DNA of 64,000 nt from Sunxiuqinia elliptica (GTDB lineage: Bacteria; Bacteroidota; Bacteroidia; Bacteroidales; Prolixibacteraceae), in contig NZ_FONW01000002.1 in the NCBI RefSeq assembly GCF_900113005.1, positions 434,001 to 498,000 on the forward strand, given 5' to 3'. This document shows, piece after piece, positions 15,672 to 24,626 of this stretch (positions are counted from its first letter, which is position 1; the number at the start of each line of letters is the position of its first letter). A model generated the notes under the pieces. It did no database searches and was not told where the DNA came from. It worked only from the letters and a program-made list of their open reading frames with translations. A program made the translations under genes and the position numbers.

Positions 15672-16556
15672 ATGACACATAAATCAGGATTTGTCAATAT
15701 TGTCGGGAACCCCAATGTGGGGAAATCAACCATTATGAATGCGTTGGTTGGTGAGCGTTTGTCGATTATTACCAAGAAAATGCAAACCACACGTCACCGG
15801 ATTAAGGGAATTGTAAGTGGCGATGATTTTCAGATCGTTTATTCGGACACGCCCGGAATTTTGAAGCCCAACTACAAGCTTCAGGAGTCAATGATGAAGT
15901 TTGTTAATACCGCCCTGATTGACGCCGATGTGATTTTGTATGTCACTGATGTGGTTGAACAGCCGGATAAAAATGCAGAGTACCTGGAGAAGATCAGGAA
16001 GTCGAATGCTCCGGTTATTGTGTTGATTAACAAGATTGACCTATCCACGCAAGGTGATGTTATGAAGCTATACGAATACTGGAAAGACCTGCTTCCGGCA
16101 GCTGATATTTATGCCATATCGGCTACTGAGAAGTTTAATATTGGTCCTATTTTCGACCGCATTTTGGAGCTGCTGCCTGAAGCACCTCCCTATTTCCCGA
16201 AAGATGAGCTGACCGATCGGAATGATCGTTTCTTTGTCTCCGAAATTATCCGGGAGAAAATTTTGCTTTACTACCAAAAGGAGGTTCCTTATTCGGTAGA
16301 AGTTGAAGTGGAGGAGTTTAAAGAAGAAGATAAGCTGCTTCGTTTGCGCTGTGTAATCAATGTAGCGCGCGATAGCCAGAAGGGAATTATAATTGGGCAC
16401 CAAGGAGCCGCTTTGAAGAAAGTTGGCACCCAGGCCAGGAAGGATATGGAAGAGTTTTTCCAGAAAAAAGTGTTCATGGAATTGTATGTAAAAGTTGCCA
16501 AAGACTGGCGTGATAAAGATCGCATGTTGGGTAACTTTGGGTACGACTTTCAGTAA
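15672..16556 (+). CDS. era: GTPase Era
   Basis: Essential GTPase that binds the 3' end of 16S rRNA during 30S maturation. 294 residues: GTPase domain with P-loop GNPNVGKST (about residues 12-20), G3 DTPG and G4 NKID, followed by a C-terminal KH domain with GIIIGHQGAALKKVG. Length and motif order match Era closely. It is followed after 84 nt by the double GTPase der; the two ribosome-assembly factors probably form one transcription unit. Confidence 0.97.
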   Translation: MTHKSGFVNIVGNPNVGKSTIMNALVGERLSIITKKMQTTRHRIKGIVSGDDFQIVYSDTPGILKPNYKLQESMMKFVNTALIDADVILYVTDVVEQPDKNAEYLEKIRKSNAPVIVLINKIDLSTQGDVMKLYEYWKDLLPAADIYAISATEKFNIGPIFDRILELLPEAPPYFPKDELTDRNDRFFVSEIIREKILLYYQKEVPYSVEVEVEEFKEEDKLLRLRCVINVARDSQKGIIIGHQGAALKKVGTQARKDMEEFFQKKVFMELYVKVAKDWRDKDRMLGNFGYDFQ

Positions 16557-16640
16557 AAGCTACAGGCTGAATGCTTTTTTTGAAACAGTCTTGGAAGATT
16601 AACAGGTATAAGAAAACGTAGAAATTGAAATTTAGCAACA

Positions 16641-17948
16641 ATGAGTAATATCGTCGCAATTGTAGGAAGACCAAACGTAGGGAAATCAACCTTGTTTAAC
16701 CGATTGATAGAGAGTCGTAAGGCTATTGTTGATGGGGTGTCAGGGGTAACCCGTGACCGTAACTATGGCAAGTCTGTTTGGAATGGGAAAGAATTTTCGG
16801 TTATCGATACCGGCGGTTATGTTGTTAATTCAGAAGATGTTTTCGAGGAAGAAATTCGGAAGCAAGTTCACTTGGCGATTGATGAGGCTGACGTTATTTT
16901 GTTTACTGTTGATGTTGAGGGGGGAATAACCGATTTAGATCAGGAAGTGGCAGCCATCTTAAGGCGTGTAAAGAAGCCGGTGTTTTTAGCTGTTAATAAG
17001 GTCGACAACAATCAGCGGATTTTGGATGCTCCGGAATTTTATGGCTTGGGCTTGGGGGAGTTGTATTGTATTTCAGCCATGAATGGTAGTGGTACTGGCG
17101 ATTTACTGGATGCCTTGGTTAGTAGCTTTCCTAAAAAAGAAGCTGTTGAGGTAGAAGAAGGAATTCCTCGTTTTGCCGTTGTTGGCCGTCCAAATGTTGG
17201 TAAATCTTCATTCATCAATGCCTTGACTGGTGTTGACCGGAATATTGTGACCGATATTGCCGGAACAACCCGTGATTCCATCAATACCCGTTACACCAAA
17301 TATGGCCATGATTTCTACTTGGTCGATACGGCAGGTTTACGTAAAAAAGCACGGGTAAATGAAGATTTGGAGTTCTACTCTGTTTTGCGTTCTGTGCGCT
17401 CCATCGAAGAGTCTGATGTGTGTATGTTGTTAATTGACGCAACGCGCGGCATCGAGGGACAGGACATCAATATTTTTAACCTGATGATTCGTAACCGCAA
17501 AGGTGTGGTAATCTTGGTTAACAAGTGGGACCTGATTGAAAAAGATACTCATTCGGTGAAGAAATTTACCGAACAAATACAAGAGCGAATTGCTCCGTTT
17601 GTCGATGTGCCCATCCTTTTTATGTCGGCACTAACCAAGCAGCGTATTTTCAAAGCTTTGGAAATCGCCATTGAAGTGTATGAAAATCGTCAGCAAAAGC
17701 TAAAAACTTCAAAATTAAACGAAGTGTTGCTTGAGGCTATTGAAAAGTACCCGCCACCATCGGTGAAGGGGAAATACATCAAAATTAAGTATGTAACTCA
17801 GTTGCCAAGCCCAACGCCTTCGTTTGCCTTATTTGCAAACCTACCTCAGTACATTAAAGATCCTTATAGAAGGTACATTGAGAATCAGTTACGCGATAAT
17901 TTTAATTTTTCAGGAGTGCCTTTGCAAATCTTTTTCCGTAAGAAATAG
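16641..17948 (+). CDS. der: GTPase Der (EngA), 50S assembly factor
   Basis: 435 residues with two tandem GTPase domains: P-loops GRPNVGKST near residue 8 and GRPNVGKSS near residue 180, with G3 motifs DTGG and DTAG and G4 motifs NKVD and NKWD, then the C-terminal KH-like domain. Acts in late 50S subunit assembly. Tandem arrangement with era is conserved in Bacteroidota and supports co-regulation of ribosome biogenesis. Confidence 0.97.
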   Translation: MSNIVAIVGRPNVGKSTLFNRLIESRKAIVDGVSGVTRDRNYGKSVWNGKEFSVIDTGGYVVNSEDVFEEEIRKQVHLAIDEADVILFTVDVEGGITDLDQEVAAILRRVKKPVFLAVNKVDNNQRILDAPEFYGLGLGELYCISAMNGSGTGDLLDALVSSFPKKEAVEVEEGIPRFAVVGRPNVGKSSFINALTGVDRNIVTDIAGTTRDSINTRYTKYGHDFYLVDTAGLRKKARVNEDLEFYSVLRSVRSIEESDVCMLLIDATRGIEGQDINIFNLMIRNRKGVVILVNKWDLIEKDTHSVKKFTEQIQERIAPFVDVPILFMSALTKQRIFKALEIAIEVYENRQQKLKTSKLNEVLLEAIEKYPPPSVKGKYIKIKYVTQLPSPTPSFALFANLPQYIKDPYRRYIENQLRDNFNFSGVPLQIFFRKK

Positions 17949-18029
17949 CAAACGGTTCGCTTAACATTAAGGCATCATTAACATAGTCTGATATCGTATG
18001 CTGTAGAGCATATTTCTTGTTTAATCACC

Positions 18030-18037
18030 TATTTTTG
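18030..18037 (+). promoter_or_regulatory. Putative -7 promoter element of sulP gene
   Basis: TATTTTTG fits TAnnTTTG, 22 nt before the ATG at 18060. Confidence 0.4.
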
Positions 18038-18059
18038 CGCGCTGATAAAAAAAGCGTGT

Positions 18060-19643
18060 ATGAAGTTTGAATTTAAGTTTATTGACAAGAAGCAGGGAAG
18101 TATAAAGGACGATGTATTGTCTGGATTAACAGTTGCTTTGGCTTTGGTGCCTGAAGCGGTTGCTTTCGCTTTTGTTGCCGGAGTTTCTCCCATCGTTGGT
18201 TTATATGGAGCCTTTATGATGGGGCTGGTGACCTCAATTTTCGGCGGACGCCCAGGAATGATCTCCGGGGCAACTGGAGCGATGGCTGTGGTCATGGTGA
18301 GTTTGATTAAACAAGGCAATGAGATGGGGGCTCCTGGCGAAATGATGGGCTTGCAGTATTTGTTTGCAACCTTAATTTTGGTTGGGATCATTCAGATGAG
18401 TGCTGGCTTCTTCAAATTAGGAAAATTTATTCGCTTGGTGCCTCATTCTGTGATGATGGGCTTCGTTAATGGACTAGCCATTGTTATCTTTCTTTCTCAG
18501 CTCAATATGTTTAAATCTGGTGGTGAATGGCTGAGTGGAGGACCACTCTTTACCATGCTGGGCTTGGTGGCAGGCACCATGCTGATTATGATTGTACTGC
18601 CCAAAATCAGTAAAGCCATCCCGGCTGCCTTAGTCGGTATTTTGGTTATTTCGGGCATTGTTATTTTGGGTGGTATCGAAACGGAAACCGTAAAAAGCTT
18701 TATTCAGGCTGGTGGTGGAAGTGGTATTAAAGCGGGCTTACCCAGCTTTGATGTGCCCATGATTCCACTTACGCTGGAAACCTTGAAATTTATTTTCCCT
18801 TATGCGTTGATTTTAGCATCAGTAGGATTGATTGAATCCCTGATGACCCTAAACCTGGTTGATGAGCTAACCGAAACTCGCGGAAGCGGGAACCGGGAAT
18901 GTGTCGCTCAGGGAGCTGCCAATATGGTTAACGGCTTCTTTGGAGGTATGGGCGGTTGTGCCATGATCGGACAAAGTATTATCAACATCAAATCAGGAGG
19001 ACGTCACCGACTCTCAGGAATAGTGGCTTCCATTGCTCTGCTGGTGTTTATTTTATTTGCTTCTTCATACATCGAAATGGTGCCGATTGCGGCTCTGGTA
19101 GGTGTCATGTTTATGGTTGTAATTGGCACATTTGCCTGGAGTACCTTCAATGTGATGAATAAAATTCCGGTGTCCGATTTAATTGTCATCATCCTGGTTA
19201 CGGTGCTTACGGTAATTTTTGACTTGGCTATTGCAGTATTGGCCGGAGTGATTGTTTCTGCTTTGGTTTTTGCCTGGGAAAACGCTTTGCGCATTCGTGC
19301 ACGTAAGAGCACCGATGAGCATGGAATTAAGCACTACGAAATTTATGGGCCTTTGTTCTTTGGTTCAACAACCTTGTTTAATAGTAAGTTTGATGTTCAG
19401 AATGATCCAGCGGAAGTAATCATCGATTTTAAAGAATCACGTATAATGGATCAATCAGCGATTGAGGCGATTAATAAATTGGCTGAACGCTACCAAAAAG
19501 AAGGGAAAACCATTCACCTAAGACACTTAAGTATAGACTGTATTAAATTGATTCGCAAGGCCGAGAAGATTTGCGATGTCAATATTGTAGAAGATCCAAA
19601 CTACTTTGTTGCTATTGATAACTATAAACGCATGTTGAGTTAA
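18060..19643 (+). CDS. SulP-family anion transporter with C-terminal STAS domain
   Basis: Inner-membrane secondary transporter (SLC26/SulP) for sulfate, bicarbonate or related anions. 527 residues: about 10-14 TM helices from residue 20 to 415, opening with the SulP signature [21 protein letters not shown] cytoplasmic STAS domain occupies about 430-527 ([20 protein letters not shown], then [10 protein letters not shown]). Substrate cannot be assigned from sequence, as no sulfate-assimilation or carbonic-anhydrase gene is adjacent. Monocistronic: own promoter-like sequence and a strong terminator. Confidence 0.93.
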   Translation: MKFEFKFIDKKQGSIKDDVLSGLTVALALVPEAVAFAFVAGVSPIVGLYGAFMMGLVTSIFGGRPGMISGATGAMAVVMVSLIKQGNEMGAPGEMMGLQYLFATLILVGIIQMSAGFFKLGKFIRLVPHSVMMGFVNGLAIVIFLSQLNMFKSGGEWLSGGPLFTMLGLVAGTMLIMIVLPKISKAIPAALVGILVISGIVILGGIETETVKSFIQAGGGSGIKAGLPSFDVPMIPLTLETLKFIFPYALILASVGLIESLMTLNLVDELTETRGSGNRECVAQGAANMVNGFFGGMGGCAMIGQSIINIKSGGRHRLSGIVASIALLVFILFASSYIEMVPIAALVGVMFMVVIGTFAWSTFNVMNKIPVSDLIVIILVTVLTVIFDLAIAVLAGVIVSALVFAWENALRIRARKSTDEHGIKHYEIYGPLFFGSTTLFNSKFDVQNDPAEVIIDFKESRIMDQSAIEAINKLAERYQKEGKTIHLRHLSIDCIKLIRKAEKICDVNIVEDPNYFVAIDNYKRMLS

Positions 19644-19678
19644 CGGTACATGCAAAACGTAATACTATTTGTAAAAGA

Positions 19679-19706
19679 AAAGCCCGGTTTTAGCCGGGCT
19701 TTCTTG
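19679..19706. terminator. Bidirectional terminator between sulP gene and PNGase F
   Basis: AAAGCCCGG / CCGGGCTTT stem with a 6-nt loop, A-rich on the left and T-rich on the right. It serves the convergent plus-strand transporter and minus-strand PNGase F genes. Confidence 0.88.
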
Positions 19707-19735
19707 TTGGGCGCTGTCAGCGCTATTTTTTTTTC

Positions 19736-21439
19736 TTATTGATCAGCAGTCTTTTGGGTTCCGGTAAGTACGCCGGAAACACTCCAGTGGCTGAAACTGC
19801 TTCCAGCATTTTCACCTTGGTCAATCACAACCTGTATTTTGTGTTTTCCTGGTTTTAAATCTTTTAAAGGAACTAAATCAGGAGGAGTTAAAGTTGCCGG
19901 ACACCAGTTTGAACGGCTCAAATCACTCGATGAGAGTCCGTTGCCAAAGTTCCCTGATGCAGGGTTGGAAAAGCGATAGGTTGCACAGTCTGTTCTCCAT
20001 GGAACAACTTTGTAAATCGCTTCACCATCAATGAAAATTTGGTTCAGTTTTGGGTTGAACTCATCGCCACCGCCCCAGCCACCATGACCGGTAGAAGTAT
20101 AAAGGAGTTGTAGGTTTTCAATATCTTCAGGAACTTCAAACTCAACTTCAAGCGTGTCGTTTCCGAACAGACGTCCGTAGTTTTGACCAGACATTTCCAT
20201 GATGTTGATGGTGTAAAACAAGGGCTGGATGTAATGTTCTGGGGCTTTCTCGTCGCCAAACCCAGGGAAGAAGTTAAACTCCAGGTTTACTTTGTGTCCA
20301 CCACGATCGTAGTTGCCGATGAAAACACCTACCCAAATTTCGTCCTGGTCATTTGGGATCAGTTCGGTAACCTCTTGGTTGTAGGTTGCCTGTAGTTCCC
20401 AAGGGTAGTTGTTAATTACCCGTCGGGTGTTGAAGTGACCTATTCCAAACGAGGTAAAAAAGCGCATAATTTCAGTAGGCGTGTTGTAGTCTGTTGTGCT
20501 AACAAAACCTTGGTATTCGCCACCATTATTGTCAACAAAAACAGGCACTTGGTCCAATCCGTGTTGAAGCGCACTTAACATGGTGTTTTTGTCGGTTGTT
20601 CCGGGAAGCACAAAGACCGAACCTGTCCGGTCGTAAGCATCGCCATTTGACCAGCTGGTTAACTTGGCGTGGATGCTTCCTCCTTTTTTCCATATTTCAG
20701 GGAGGGTAATTTTTTTGACAATGACACTTCCTTTAGAAAACCGGTAAGTTTTGTTGGCTTCCAAAGGCTCATCTTTTACAATTTCGATTGAAGGATCAAA
20801 GTTGATCATTTCATCTTCGAAGATCGGCATCGAAGTGTAACGCGATTTAATTTTCAGTTCTTCCAGTTCACTGGCCGAAACTTCTTTAGCCTCAGTTAAA
20901 GGGTAGCTGGGGATCGAATCGCGCGAAATCTTCTCAATTTCACTGGCAACCAAAGTCCGGTTTCCATTAAACGTTACTTTCAAAACGAGTGACTCGTTAT
21001 TGGGTAAATAAGCCTGATAAGGTCCTCCTTTTGCTCCGGCTTTATCGGTGTACCAAACTTCAATTTTGTTGGAGAATGCTGAAAAGCTGGCGTAGTTACA
21101 GGTGTAGCCTAATAACTCTTCTTGTTGATTACCAGCTGTTGGCTGAGGTAAAGAGTCGAACGGAGTTAATGTTGAAAACAACTCGTTTTCGTAATTCAGG
21201 ATGGTTACTGTCTTTAATTGGTTGTAATCAATGAAGCTTCTGATTTTGGCATCGTCTTCCGATAGGTAGGCAACACCATCGTAGTAACGAAGCGTAAGAC
21301 CTCGTCCAGGAGCTGGTTTCCCATTTTGCACCGAGTTGTAGGTCACTTGGTAAGCTTTTCCTTTGCTTCTAGCTTCTACTTGTCCTGCAAAGAGAATAAA
21401 TAGTAATAGTAATGAGGTAATAAATGGTTTCATTTGCAT
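19736..21439 (-). CDS. Secreted peptide-N-glycosidase F (PNGase F) family protein
   Basis: Predicted to cleave N-glycans from glycoproteins at the Asn amide linkage, outside the cell or in the periplasm. 567 residues with a signal peptide (FITSLLLLFILFAG). The C-terminal about 330 residues match PNGase F strongly: SNGDAYDRTGSVFV in the first jelly-roll domain, and GHGGWGGGDEFNPK, PWRTDCATYRF and SGNFGNGLSSSD in the second. The acidic GGDEF and YDR segments probably hold catalytic residues. About 200 N-terminal residues precede the enzyme region, much longer than classical PNGase F, and may be a binding or interaction domain. The gene stands alone; no glycan-utilisation locus surrounds it. Confidence 0.9.
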   Translation of the reverse strand: MQMKPFITSLLLLFILFAGQVEARSKGKAYQVTYNSVQNGKPAPGRGLTLRYYDGVAYLSEDDAKIRSFIDYNQLKTVTILNYENELFSTLTPFDSLPQPTAGNQQEELLGYTCNYASFSAFSNKIEVWYTDKAGAKGGPYQAYLPNNESLVLKVTFNGNRTLVASEIEKISRDSIPSYPLTEAKEVSASELEELKIKSRYTSMPIFEDEMINFDPSIEIVKDEPLEANKTYRFSKGSVIVKKITLPEIWKKGGSIHAKLTSWSNGDAYDRTGSVFVLPGTTDKNTMLSALQHGLDQVPVFVDNNGGEYQGFVSTTDYNTPTEIMRFFTSFGIGHFNTRRVINNYPWELQATYNQEVTELIPNDQDEIWVGVFIGNYDRGGHKVNLEFNFFPGFGDEKAPEHYIQPLFYTINIMEMSGQNYGRLFGNDTLEVEFEVPEDIENLQLLYTSTGHGGWGGGDEFNPKLNQIFIDGEAIYKVVPWRTDCATYRFSNPASGNFGNGLSSSDLSRSNWCPATLTPPDLVPLKDLKPGKHKIQVVIDQGENAGSSFSHWSVSGVLTGTQKTADQ

Positions 21440-21491
21440 AAAATGAGATTAAAAATAAAAACTGGTCAACAAGTGTGTTGACAAAAAACAG

Positions 21492-21515
21492 GGCTTTCCG
21501 GTAGTCCGGAAAGCC
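21492..21515 (-). terminator. Rho-independent terminator downstream of AIM24-like gene
   Basis: Perfect GGCTTTCCGG / CCGGAAAGCC stem with TAGT loop. On the minus strand it is followed by CTGTTTTTTGT. It separates the upstream minus-strand unit from PNGase F. Confidence 0.85.
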
Positions 21516-21589
21516 GCAAAAATAGAGAATTGCAATGAAATCTCCCTATGCAAACTAGGAGAACTGTCTTTGTTTTGAAAAACAGTTGG

Positions 21590-22357
21590 TTAGTCTTGCA
21601 AAAATTGATTGAGAAGTCCACCGGATTCTTTTCGTTGGTTGCCACCACGAGGAGATAACTCCGCAATGAGCTTGCGGATTGGCATGGATTGCAGCCAGAC
21701 TTTTCCTGTTCCTCTAAGGGTTGCTAAAAACAGTCCTTCGCCACCAAAGACCATGGAGCGTAAGCCTCCAGCTTGTTCCACGCTAAAATCAATAGATGGT
21801 TCGTAAGCGACAATACAGCCTGTATCAACGCGCAATACTTCATTATTCAGTTGACGCTCAATCACTGTCCCTCCGGCATGAATGAAAGCATTGCCGTCGC
21901 CATTAAGCTCTTGCATGATGAATCCCTCGCCTCCAAAGAAGCCGGCTCCTAGACGTTTGTTAAAGGTAATGCTGATTTTTGTGCCTAAGGCAGCGCATAG
22001 AAAGGCATCTTTCTGCACGATGATGCGGCCTCCCATTTGGTCAAGTTTTAAGGGAATAATGGAGCCTGGATAAGGAGCTGAGAAAGCAACATGCTTTTTC
22101 CCCCACCCCTGGTTCGAAAAGTGTGTTAAAAAGAGGGATTCTCCTGTGATTATGCGTGAGCCTGCCGACAGCAGTTTATCGAAAAATCCAGCTCTGGGAT
22201 TGGAGCCATCGCCAAGCTTGGCTTCAAAGCTAATGCCATCTTCCATGTAAATCATGGCTCCGGCTTCGGCAATGACTGTTTCTCCCGGGTCCAGTTCAAC
22301 TTCAACTAGCTGCACATCGTGCCCAACAATTTTGTAGTCAATTTCGTGTGATTGCAT
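21590..22357 (-). CDS. TIGR00266/AIM24 family protein
   Basis: 255-residue cytosolic protein of the AIM24/TIGR00266 family: [20 protein letters not shown], the acidic [12 protein letters not shown] segment, and Gly-rich beta-helix-like repeats ([24 protein letters not shown]). The fold is a trimeric beta-roll related to TRAP-like proteins; the molecular role is unknown. It has its own terminator and stands 99 nt from the next minus-strand gene upstream. Confidence 0.88.
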   Translation of the reverse strand: MQSHEIDYKIVGHDVQLVEVELDPGETVIAEAGAMIYMEDGISFEAKLGDGSNPRAGFFDKLLSAGSRIITGESLFLTHFSNQGWGKKHVAFSAPYPGSIIPLKLDQMGGRIIVQKDAFLCAALGTKISITFNKRLGAGFFGGEGFIMQELNGDGNAFIHAGGTVIERQLNNEVLRVDTGCIVAYEPSIDFSVEQAGGLRSMVFGGEGLFLATLRGTGKVWLQSMPIRKLIAELSPRGGNQRKESGGLLNQFLQD

Positions 22358-22456
22358 ATATCTAAAAGTTTATGAATTTATTTCTGCTTTTAAAGTTACA
22401 AATTGAATGGAATGGAACGGTAGCTTTTCGATAAACTACCTGTTTTTTCAGGTAAA

Positions 22457-23386
22457 CTAATCTTCGAGGGCTTGCTGGTGTGCTTCGTTGATACTGGCAT
22501 TGAGTTCGAACCCAATCAGAAGGATCAGCGACATCAGGTAGAAGAGTAACAGCAAGGCTAACAAGGTACCGATGGACCCATAAAGCTTATTGTATTGGCT
22601 AAAATTGGATATGTAATAGCCAAAGCCAATGACTGTAAAAATACTTAGTATGGTGGCTAATGTTCCCCCTGGAGAGATAAAGCGCCACTTGGTTTTTTTG
22701 GCTGGGGCGAAGTAGTATAAGAAGGCAAACGCAAAGAAAAACAGCGCAATGGTGATAATCCACTTACCAAAAGTTAATAAATAGTACGTGAAGTCATCAT
22801 TGAGTAATCCTTTTTGCGCCATATAGTCAATCGCAAATTGTCCTCCGGTAATCAGGGCGATGGTAATTGTTAGCAGAAATGAGAAAATAAAGAGCAGCAT
22901 AACTGCAATTACGCGTTGTCCTAGCCAAGTTCTTCGTTTAAAGGTGTGTAGCGAGGCGTCAAACGCACTCATCATGCTGGCAAAACCATTGGTGGAGAAG
23001 ATCAATGCCATAAAAAAACCCAGCGATAACAATCCTCCTTGTGGTTTTTTTATAATCTGTTCGATCGTACCTTCGATCATTCCAAAAAGGCTCTGCGGAA
23101 CCAATTCCTTGATCAGTGAAAATAATTCTTCCTGAAAATTATCGATTGGGATAATGGGGATCAAGGTAAACAGGAAAATGATAGCTGGCGGCAAGGCTAA
23201 AAAAAAGCTAAAAGCAATAGCTGATGCCCTGGTCGTTATCGAGCCTTTGACAATGCTTCGCCAAAAGAATAAGCCAACATCATAAAGGGCAATATCGTCA
23301 AAGCCGGGCAGACTTACTTTTCTTGCCCAAATTAAAAGTTTGAGAAAGAAACGTTTAATCTTATGGCTTCGTTTGCTGAGTCCCAT
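22457..23386 (-). CDS. YihY/BrkB-family inner-membrane protein
   Basis: 309 residues, about six TM helices, formerly misnamed ribonuclease BN. Family signature: RASAIAFSFFLALPPAIIFL in the first helix pair, and FYLMSLILLIGFELNASINE near the C-terminus. Function unsettled; suggested as a transporter or envelope protein. A gap of 5 nt from the preceding DUF4783 gene indicates an operon. Confidence 0.92.
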   Translation of the reverse strand: MGLSKRSHKIKRFFLKLLIWARKVSLPGFDDIALYDVGLFFWRSIVKGSITTRASAIAFSFFLALPPAIIFLFTLIPIIPIDNFQEELFSLIKELVPQSLFGMIEGTIEQIIKKPQGGLLSLGFFMALIFSTNGFASMMSAFDASLHTFKRRTWLGQRVIAVMLLFIFSFLLTITIALITGGQFAIDYMAQKGLLNDDFTYYLLTFGKWIITIALFFFAFAFLYYFAPAKKTKWRFISPGGTLATILSIFTVIGFGYYISNFSQYNKLYGSIGTLLALLLLFYLMSLILLIGFELNASINEAHQQALED

Positions 23387-23391
23387 TCAGC

Positions 23392-23784
23392 TTATTGTTT
23401 TTCTATCCGCAACTGATGAATGTATGCTTTTGCCCCTTTTTCTTTCAACAGAAAATATACTCTGAATACGCCTGTTTTTGTACTCAGGTTACCAATGGCA
23501 TAGCGTGCACCTTCTTTCCCTCCTTGGTGAATGATGGAAAAACGTTGGGGACTGTTTGCACTAAAGAAAGAGGAAACAATTTGGCGTGCCTGATCTTTAC
23601 TGTACACATCATCTTTGTCAAGAACCACCAATTCGATATTATCATTGAAATAGTTGGACAGGGTAGATGCATTTCCTGTTTTTAAACTCACGATCACCTC
23701 TTCAGGTACTTGAGCTGTTCCAGCCAGGCTTATCAGGCAAAAGACAAATGCCGGAATTATAGTTTTTATCCAAAGATTTTTCAT
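23392..23784 (-). CDS. DUF4783 exported protein
   Basis: 130-residue periplasmic protein with signal peptide (IIPAFVFCLISLAG, cleavage near GTAQ) and an NTF2/SnoaL-like alpha+beta fold: LKTGNASTLSNYFNDNIEL, then FSIIHQGGKEGARYAIG. DUF4783 is found almost only in Bacteroidota. I chose ATG 23784 because the upstream Met at 23829 adds residues before a good signal sequence. Overlaps no neighbour but is 5 nt from the yihY gene. Confidence 0.85.
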   Translation of the reverse strand: MKNLWIKTIIPAFVFCLISLAGTAQVPEEVIVSLKTGNASTLSNYFNDNIELVVLDKDDVYSKDQARQIVSSFFSANSPQRFSIIHQGGKEGARYAIGNLSTKTGVFRVYFLLKEKGAKAYIHQLRIEKQ

Positions 23785-23856
23785 CTTATTTGTTTTAAAC
23801 GCCCTGCTATACTGCATAAACTGTACCAAATGATGGTGGCGAATGCAACAGGATAC

Positions 23857-23874
23857 TTAACTTTGTAAAGTTAA
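23857..23874. promoter_or_regulatory. Inverted repeat in the divergent DUF4783/rlmH spacer
   Basis: TTAACTTTGTAAAGTTAA, two 8-nt arms around a 2-nt centre, lies between divergent genes and includes a TAACTTTG -7-like element on the plus strand. It could be an operator; no regulator is indicated. Confidence 0.3.
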
Positions 23875-24064
23875 CAAATTTCAGCTGAGAATACAGAAAC
23901 GCTTAGTTTCCTTGTATTATTCCCTTTTGAGGGACTATTTCCCTGATGAAATGTTAATCTTTATCGTTAACTTTCGATTATAGAAACGAAAATAATGAAA
24001 AGAAGATTGCTTGTTGCATTTTAGGGAAAATCTTTTCAGTAGCAGCTTTAAAAAAAATCGGTAC

Positions 24065-24538
24065 ATGAAGATAAAATTGGTTGTTGTCGGGAAAACAGAT
24101 CTTTCTTATTTACAAGAAGGAATTCAAGTCTATCATAAACGAATTCCTTATTACTTACCATTTGATTATGTGATTATTCCGGATTTGAAGAATACCCGTA
24201 AGCTCTCAGAGGGGCAGCAAAAAGAAAAAGAGGGTGAGCTGATTTTAGGACAGATAAAGCCTGGAGATGAGCTGATTTTACTGGATGAACGAGGGCAAAA
24301 CTTTCGGTCAACAGAATTTGCACGGTTTTTGGAGAAGAAGATGCTTGGTGGTGTTAAGACTTTGGTTTTTGTCATTGGAGGGCCTTACGGATTTTCGCAG
24401 GAAGTTTATCAGAAGGCCTGTGGAAAGGTGAGTTTGTCTAAAATGACGTTTTCGCATCAGTTAATTCGTCTGATTTTTAGCGAACAGCTTTATCGTGCAC
24501 TTACCATCATAAAAGGAGAACCTTATCATCATGAATAA
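24065..24538 (+). CDS. rlmH: 23S rRNA (pseudouridine1915-N3)-methyltransferase RlmH
   Basis: SPOUT-class methyltransferase acting on helix 69 of the 70S ribosome. 157 residues starting MKIKLVVVGKTD (ATG 24065; the 18 upstream codons are not conserved-looking). SAM-binding knot motif FVIGGPYGFS and the C-terminal signature EPYHHE are present. Monocistronic upstream of the large sensor kinase. Confidence 0.96.
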   Translation: MKIKLVVVGKTDLSYLQEGIQVYHKRIPYYLPFDYVIIPDLKNTRKLSEGQQKEKEGELILGQIKPGDELILLDERGQNFRSTEFARFLEKKMLGGVKTLVFVIGGPYGFSQEVYQKACGKVSLSKMTFSHQLIRLIFSEQLYRALTIIKGEPYHHE

Positions 24539-24626
24539 GGAAGAGGCAACCAGTAAGGTCCCGAATTTTTAGGTTTCATAAACTTTAAAAAAGTAGCAAT
24601 CAAAACTCAAGGCTCAAAAGCTCAGT

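Noticed and set aside
22457-23386. Annotation as ribonuclease BN
   Set aside because: Historical misnomer for the YihY family; no nuclease motif.
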